From Chara braunii (Eukaryota; Streptophyta; Charophyceae; Charales; Characeae): 22,429 bases of DNA. Made by a program: the position numbers and the translations under genes. The notes below the pieces were generated by a model. That model worked only from the letters and a program-made list of their open reading frames with translations, searched no databases and was not told the origin of the DNA. Location: the NCBI GenBank assembly GCA_003427395.1, contig BFEA01000433.1:1106758-1129186 (forward strand), given 5' to 3'. Below are positions 11,884 to 17,500 of this stretch, one piece after another. The number at the start of each line of letters is the position of its first letter. Position 1 is the first letter of the stretch.

Positions 11884-14526
11884 CGAGGATGTGGATGAGG
11901 GATTAAAAGATGTGCTGATCTTTCCTGTATGTGTCCCACACTGCAGTTCAATGCGTACATGGCAAATGTCAGGGAGGAAAAAAGGAAAGAAGCTGCGGAT
12001 GATGTTGTCTTCCCTTGTGAGCTCAAGATTTTGCCGACATGTATCTTCAACAAGAAGGACCCAATTGTTCTTGGGGTGGAAGTCATGTCAGGAATTGTCA
12101 AGGTTGGTTGCTCCTTGCCTTGGTCCATGCTATCACATTTTATTGTAACAACCGGTTCATTTTGTCTCTACGTACACTTGGTTTGCAATGGCATGAGATG
12201 AATCTCCGTAATGGCATGAGATGAATCTCCTCTCAGTGCGATGGCGTGCCTTTGAAAACCCGAAAACAGAACGGTCTCTCTGACTGTTGGATATTTTTTC
12301 TGACCCGAGAACAGATTGGTCTATCTGACTGTTTGATATTTTTTGATTCCTGACCTTTATTAAGTCGAGTAATCAGGGTCTGGCTAGCTTCTGCCGTGCG
12401 GTGGAAACTGACAGCACATCTGAGGTTCTGTGAAAGGTAGTGTTGTTTTTAGGAGATGTTACTTCATCTTTCCTGCGGGCGGCGTAGCAATAAGACCATT
12501 CTTCTCTATAATAACTCTGGACCTCTTTGGTGGGGGCGCAGTTTGTTTTCATGTTTCCTTGTTTGAAAGTAATGTCCTAGGCTCTGGCCCGAAAAAATCA
12601 AGGGGTTCGTCGTGATTATTTTAAACATAGTAGCGATCTGGACTGTCCGGAGCCTGGTATCCGGATCCCAGTCTGAAAGGGAGGCCCTAATAAACCAATG
12701 GCCAAAATGTTTCTTTGGGCACCCATGACGTTCCGTCAAGTCCAGGGCTGCCAACCGAAATGTGGCAAAAATTCTTCTCGACCCTGCCCAGCATCTGGCA
12801 GGGCAGGGATTTTTTTTTTGTTGGGGGGAAAATTTTGAAATGCCCTAGACTTGGTTCCTTCTGCCGTACGGAAGGAAGCGTGAGTGTGTACCATATTGTA
12901 TGTATTTGTGACTTGCCGGGGGAATAGGAACCGGACTGACGCTCCCCAGAATGGATATGGAGCCAGGACCATAAGGACCTGTTTAAAAAAAAAAAAAGAA
13001 AAGAAAAGGAAAGGGGGAGATTAAAAAAAAAAAAAAAAAAAAAAAGGAAAGGGGGAGATTAAAAAAAAAAAAAAAAAAGCCCTAGACTTCCATTTATTTG
13101 CGGTATGCCCCTCCGTTGCCGACTTACCCTGTCGCGCCCCTCTGAAACGATTGAAGTTTTGGAAAAACCCCTGGAGTCCTTTGGGCCTGAAATATGTTCA
13201 ATATGCCCATGCCGGTACCGGTTCCAAATTTCCAGTATGTCCCGTTAGCTCCCCTCCCAGGGCCAGGGGAACGGCCTCAAGTGCCACCAGGAGCCACAGG
13301 GGCATGCTGGAAAGTTGCACCCCTCAGATTAAGGTGCTCGCTGTCGTTGCCCAAGATGCGAACGTGGCTGTGTTCTTCTTCCTCCTCCTCGTCTTACTCC
13401 TGCTCATCTGGTCATCCTACTTCCTCCTCCTCGTCTTACTCCTGCTCATCTGGTCATCCTACTTCTTCCTCCTCCTCGTCTTACTCCTGCTCATCTGGTC
13501 ATCCTACTCTTCACCGGCTTGCTCTCCCTCCCCACCCACGGGTGCTATGTGTTGCTGTTTTCCCATTCTTTTATAGTTCTTTTTGTATATGTTTTCTATT
13601 TTTATTTTGTCAATTTCAGAGGGTTCACCCACGGGAAAAGCTTGTTCCAACTTCTCCATCCTCTGAATGGTAAGCAATGAACGTCTAACAGTACCCCCAG
13701 CGACAATGGGCACCTCTGTGTCCTTGTCCTCCTTCGCGTGTTCTACGTCCTCCTCTTCCTCGTCCTCCACATTTCTTCCTCCTTTGTCATCCTCACTGTC
13801 TTCTCCTCCTCGTCTTGCTCGAGCTCTCATCATTGTACTCACATCCTGGCTCTGAGACATAGTAAAGAGACTGGTGGAAGAGAGGAGAGTGTTATATAAC
13901 AGTGGAGTGAGGTGTGAGAGATGGCACAGCGAACGAGGACCCAGTCAAACCCCCCTCGAGACACGGCAGTCTCACAGCAGGTTAATGCTTTTCAGTGGTC
14001 TCTCGACCTGGACGGATGCAAGCGTGAGTGGGTCATTGTATGGATTGCCTCCAGCTAGCCGGTGGCAACTGGACCAATGNTCAGTGGTCTCTCGACCTGG
14101 ACGGATGCAAGCGTGAGTGGGTCATTGTATGGATTGCCTCCAGCTAGCCGGTGGCAACTGGACCAATGCTCCCTAGGGTGGATATGGCTCCCTAGGGTGG
14201 ATGTGGAGTCATGGATTCGTTAGGGAGCCAGGTCAAGAAGGACCTGCTTTTCTTGATAAGCGAAGACGAGGGGTTCACAGTGGACAGTGAATAAACCTGT
14301 ACACCTTCCAAACGTGGACATCTAGACTGTCCACAGGGTGGTGCATCGTGTCGTGAAGAATCTTGTGATATTCACATGGTGGTGAACATCGGGGGAGAAG
14401 TTCTCGTACCGATCAGCATGGCAGGAAAGCAAAACTATCATTACATAGACTGCTTGATTGGGTCTCTCCTTTTCAATCAAGAAGAGCAGCTCAATCAGCG
14501 ACAGCAAATCTTAGACAGGGAGAACT

Positions 14527-14596
<70 letters not shown>

Positions 14597-17500
14597 GTTA
14601 ACCTGTAAAAGGTGAGGCAGTGGAAAAGTTATTGTTAGGAACTCTTTTGTCGGCAAGGCCTTTGTTGTCAAGCTTGTTGACCTAATGCTTATTGACCTGA
14701 GTGTCACCTTTGTGGACAAGTTCTAAAATTTGATCTGCGCATTTTCAGTTTTTTTTCCATCAAATCGCAATTGCGGACACTGGTTGGGAAATTGCCCAGG
14801 CGTGTTTGCTGGGAAATCTTGGCCTTACGAGTTGACAATCCAGCTATGCATTATGCATTGGCGCTTAGAGTCTGCTGAGCAAGTATGTGGGCGACCGTTA
14901 GGTTACCTGAAGTTCTTCACACCGATACCCCCCCCCCCCCAGCCGATATAACACTCAGATGCTTGAAGGTCATCTTTACGGTCAGTGAGGTGGCCAACAC
15001 CCGAAATCTTGAAAATTAGCACGTGGAAAGATGATTGGTGCAGGATTTAGATAGGGAGAAAGTACAGGGTGTGTACGAGGGGGGTCTGTGTCATGACCAC
15101 GATTAAGCAAACAATCATTTGCTGCCACTCCGAGAAATGATTCAAGCTCTTCTGCCATATATATCGTGTGACCCTCTAGCTTGTTTTTAGGACTTGAGCT
15201 GCCCAGACCTATACCTCTGAGGATGACATGGATAATCGACAGCTTGCCGAGGGGAATGACCCAACTGGAAGAGCAAACCCATCTTAGACGAGTGGCTGTA
15301 GTTTAGATGAGTGAAGAAGACTCAACAGCGCTGTTATTGGGTAAATTCATGCCTAAGTGTGTGGGCCTGACTCCTGTTCTCCCATAAAGTGGATGGAATC
15401 CACGGAGAGGAATGGAAAATGCCGTCAGTGAGAGATGCGGCCTAACTGTACTGAATGTGTGAGTGCCGTCGGTGAGAGATGCGGCCTAACTGTACTGAAT
15501 GTGTGAGTGATAGCTTTGCAAGTGCTTTTGCTCTTTTCTTTCAATTATCAGGTTTGTAATTGCGATTGCACTTTCTAATCTTCTTGAGTGGGTTGGTATA
15601 TGCTTTCTGACTTTCTAATCATCAAGTTACATCGTGAACAAAAAAAAGAAAAGAAAAAAGAAAAAAGAAAAGAAAAGAAAAAAGTTACATCGTAAGTGGT
15701 TGCAGTTACCCTGATAGTTACATAGAGTGAATTTCCAATTTCCTTTCCTCTGTTTAATCCTCAAGTGAATTCGTGTCTGCTTGGTGACATTTTGTGAGTC
15801 TCAAGTGTATGGGTTGGTTGTTTTGAACCCTCTTTGTCTTATGTGTGTGTGTGTATAGATTGGTACTCCGTTGTCTGTGCCGTCGAAGGAATTCATTGAT
15901 ATTGGCAGGATTGCATCCATAGAGGTCAATCACAAGCTTGTGGACACTGCGAAGAAAGGGCAGTCCGTGGCAATAAAGGTGGGTTCTTTTGTCTATTTTG
16001 GGCCAGATTGTGATGAAGCAGGTCTGTGGGCATTTAAAAAAAAAGAAAATCTGTATATGTTTGCGTCTGTAGCCGTGTGTTCTGGGCCAGAATGTGATCA
16101 AGCGGGTCTGTGGGCATTTAAAAAAAAAAAATCTCTGTATATGTTTGTGTCTGTAGCCGTGTGTGCTTGTGGAGGTGGTCCTGTGCATTTTGAGTTGTGG
16201 ATTCTTGTTGGACAACAGGTAGCTGACTATCGTCTTGACCTGATGATATCATTCCAGAAAGGTGCTTGCTGAGTTTAAAATAAAATTTGACGAGGCAGAG
16301 ACTTTGATCAGATTATGTCATCCTGAAAAGGTGTTGCTGAGTTTCAATTTTGATAACGTTAGGGTGCTGTCTACAAGGGAATCACTGAAGCTTGTTACGG
16401 ATGCGCAGGACGTGATTGCGTTTGTTGTGCAAGAGCTGCAATTCATTACACAGACCCCCTAAAAGCCCATAGTGTGTGCAGTGTTCAGCATTTGGTTAGC
16501 TATGGATGCGTCCACATCCTCCCTTTCTTCCCACACTGACTTTTGCAGAGTTGTGTTATGCTTGGGTTGTCTGTATGGTTGCCAGTCAGTCCGGAGAGTG
16601 AAAGTCCATCCATTGCAGCTTGTCATTGGTGGTGATCTTCTAGTCGATTGGTATGTAGGCGGCGAGATATGTAGGCGTTCTTTGCGCTCAGCCAACGTGA
16701 ATGCAGCCATGGGTGGTACTGGCTGCTCTTTGAGTGTACGTTTCGCTGGTGTGCTTCAACTGCCACATCCGCATATGCGTGAAACAAGGGGTTCGCACTG
16801 CGTCGTCTGCCGCTGCGCTTTGCAACAGCTGATATGAATCATTTGGTGGCTTTTTGGTTGGTGCAGATTGTTGGGCAGAATGCGGAAGAATCTCAGAAGA
16901 TTTATGGCCGGCACTTTGATCACAGCGATCTGCTTGTCAGTCGAATATCGCGAAAATCCATCGATGTACTGAAGGAGAACTACAAGGTATGCTCTGCTTA
17001 CTCCATTCGATTGGTGCCGGGATGTTGAGATGTGGTTGGTTGGCAACCCATGATGATATGTATTTGATGTCACGTCCTGGTTGAAACCCTGTGGATGATA
17101 GAGCATAATTCTTCTGTGGGTTTCTTGCTCCTGCCACAAGTGATCGTGGGTGGCGTTGAACGAGCTTGGCCGCAGACGAGAGAGAGCCAGGGGTGGAAAA
17201 GCGTTGTGGGGTATAAGTTGATGAAGTGGTTTGGTTTTGCCAAAGCTGGCTATAGGTTGCTGAAGGAGAGAGAGAGCCAGGGGTAGAAAGTTGTTGTGGT
17301 GGAGGGGTCGGGAGCGAGAGAGGGGCTGGAGTAAATGGAACGGAAGTCGGGATTGAGAGAGAGGCCCAGCCAGAGTTAACGGAACAAAAGTCGGGTGTGA
17401 GAGAGGTGCCGGAATAAATGGAATAACTCATGAAGCAAAGAGGGGTTGGGAGCGAGAGAGGGGCTGGAGTAAATGGAACGGAAGTCAGGATTGAGAGAGA

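Larger units (their letters stand above)
12103..15858 (+). other. eIF5B intron G-H (3.76 kb), longest complete intron
   Basis: It holds small tandem repeats (12187-12230, 12262-12350), A-rich duplicated blocks (12977-13078), the 42-bp repeat (13380-13509), two unassigned open frames (13194-13673 plus, 13504-13860 minus), an N join (14080), a (TG)n(AG)n tract (14527-14594), a 44-bp pair (15421-15508) and an A-rich tract between 12-bp direct repeats (15624-15693). 14600-15410 has no recognisable feature apart from a C13 run near 14929. Confidence 0.75.

Noticed and set aside
11712-12128. 138-codon minus frame with poly-His
   Set aside because: It is antisense to exon G and its histidines come from the (ATG)n repeat.
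12782-12819. Rho-independent-like terminator
   Set aside because: The window is a eukaryotic intron; the hairpin plus T run is likely chance. It is listed only at low confidence.
14929-14941. C13 run as a telomere or quadruplex-forming element
   Set aside because: It is a single homopolymer without repeated G-tract spacing.
16937-17431. 164-codon minus frame, Ser/Pro/Thr-rich
   Set aside because: It overlaps exon I in antisense and follows the 138-bp repeat, with no domain.
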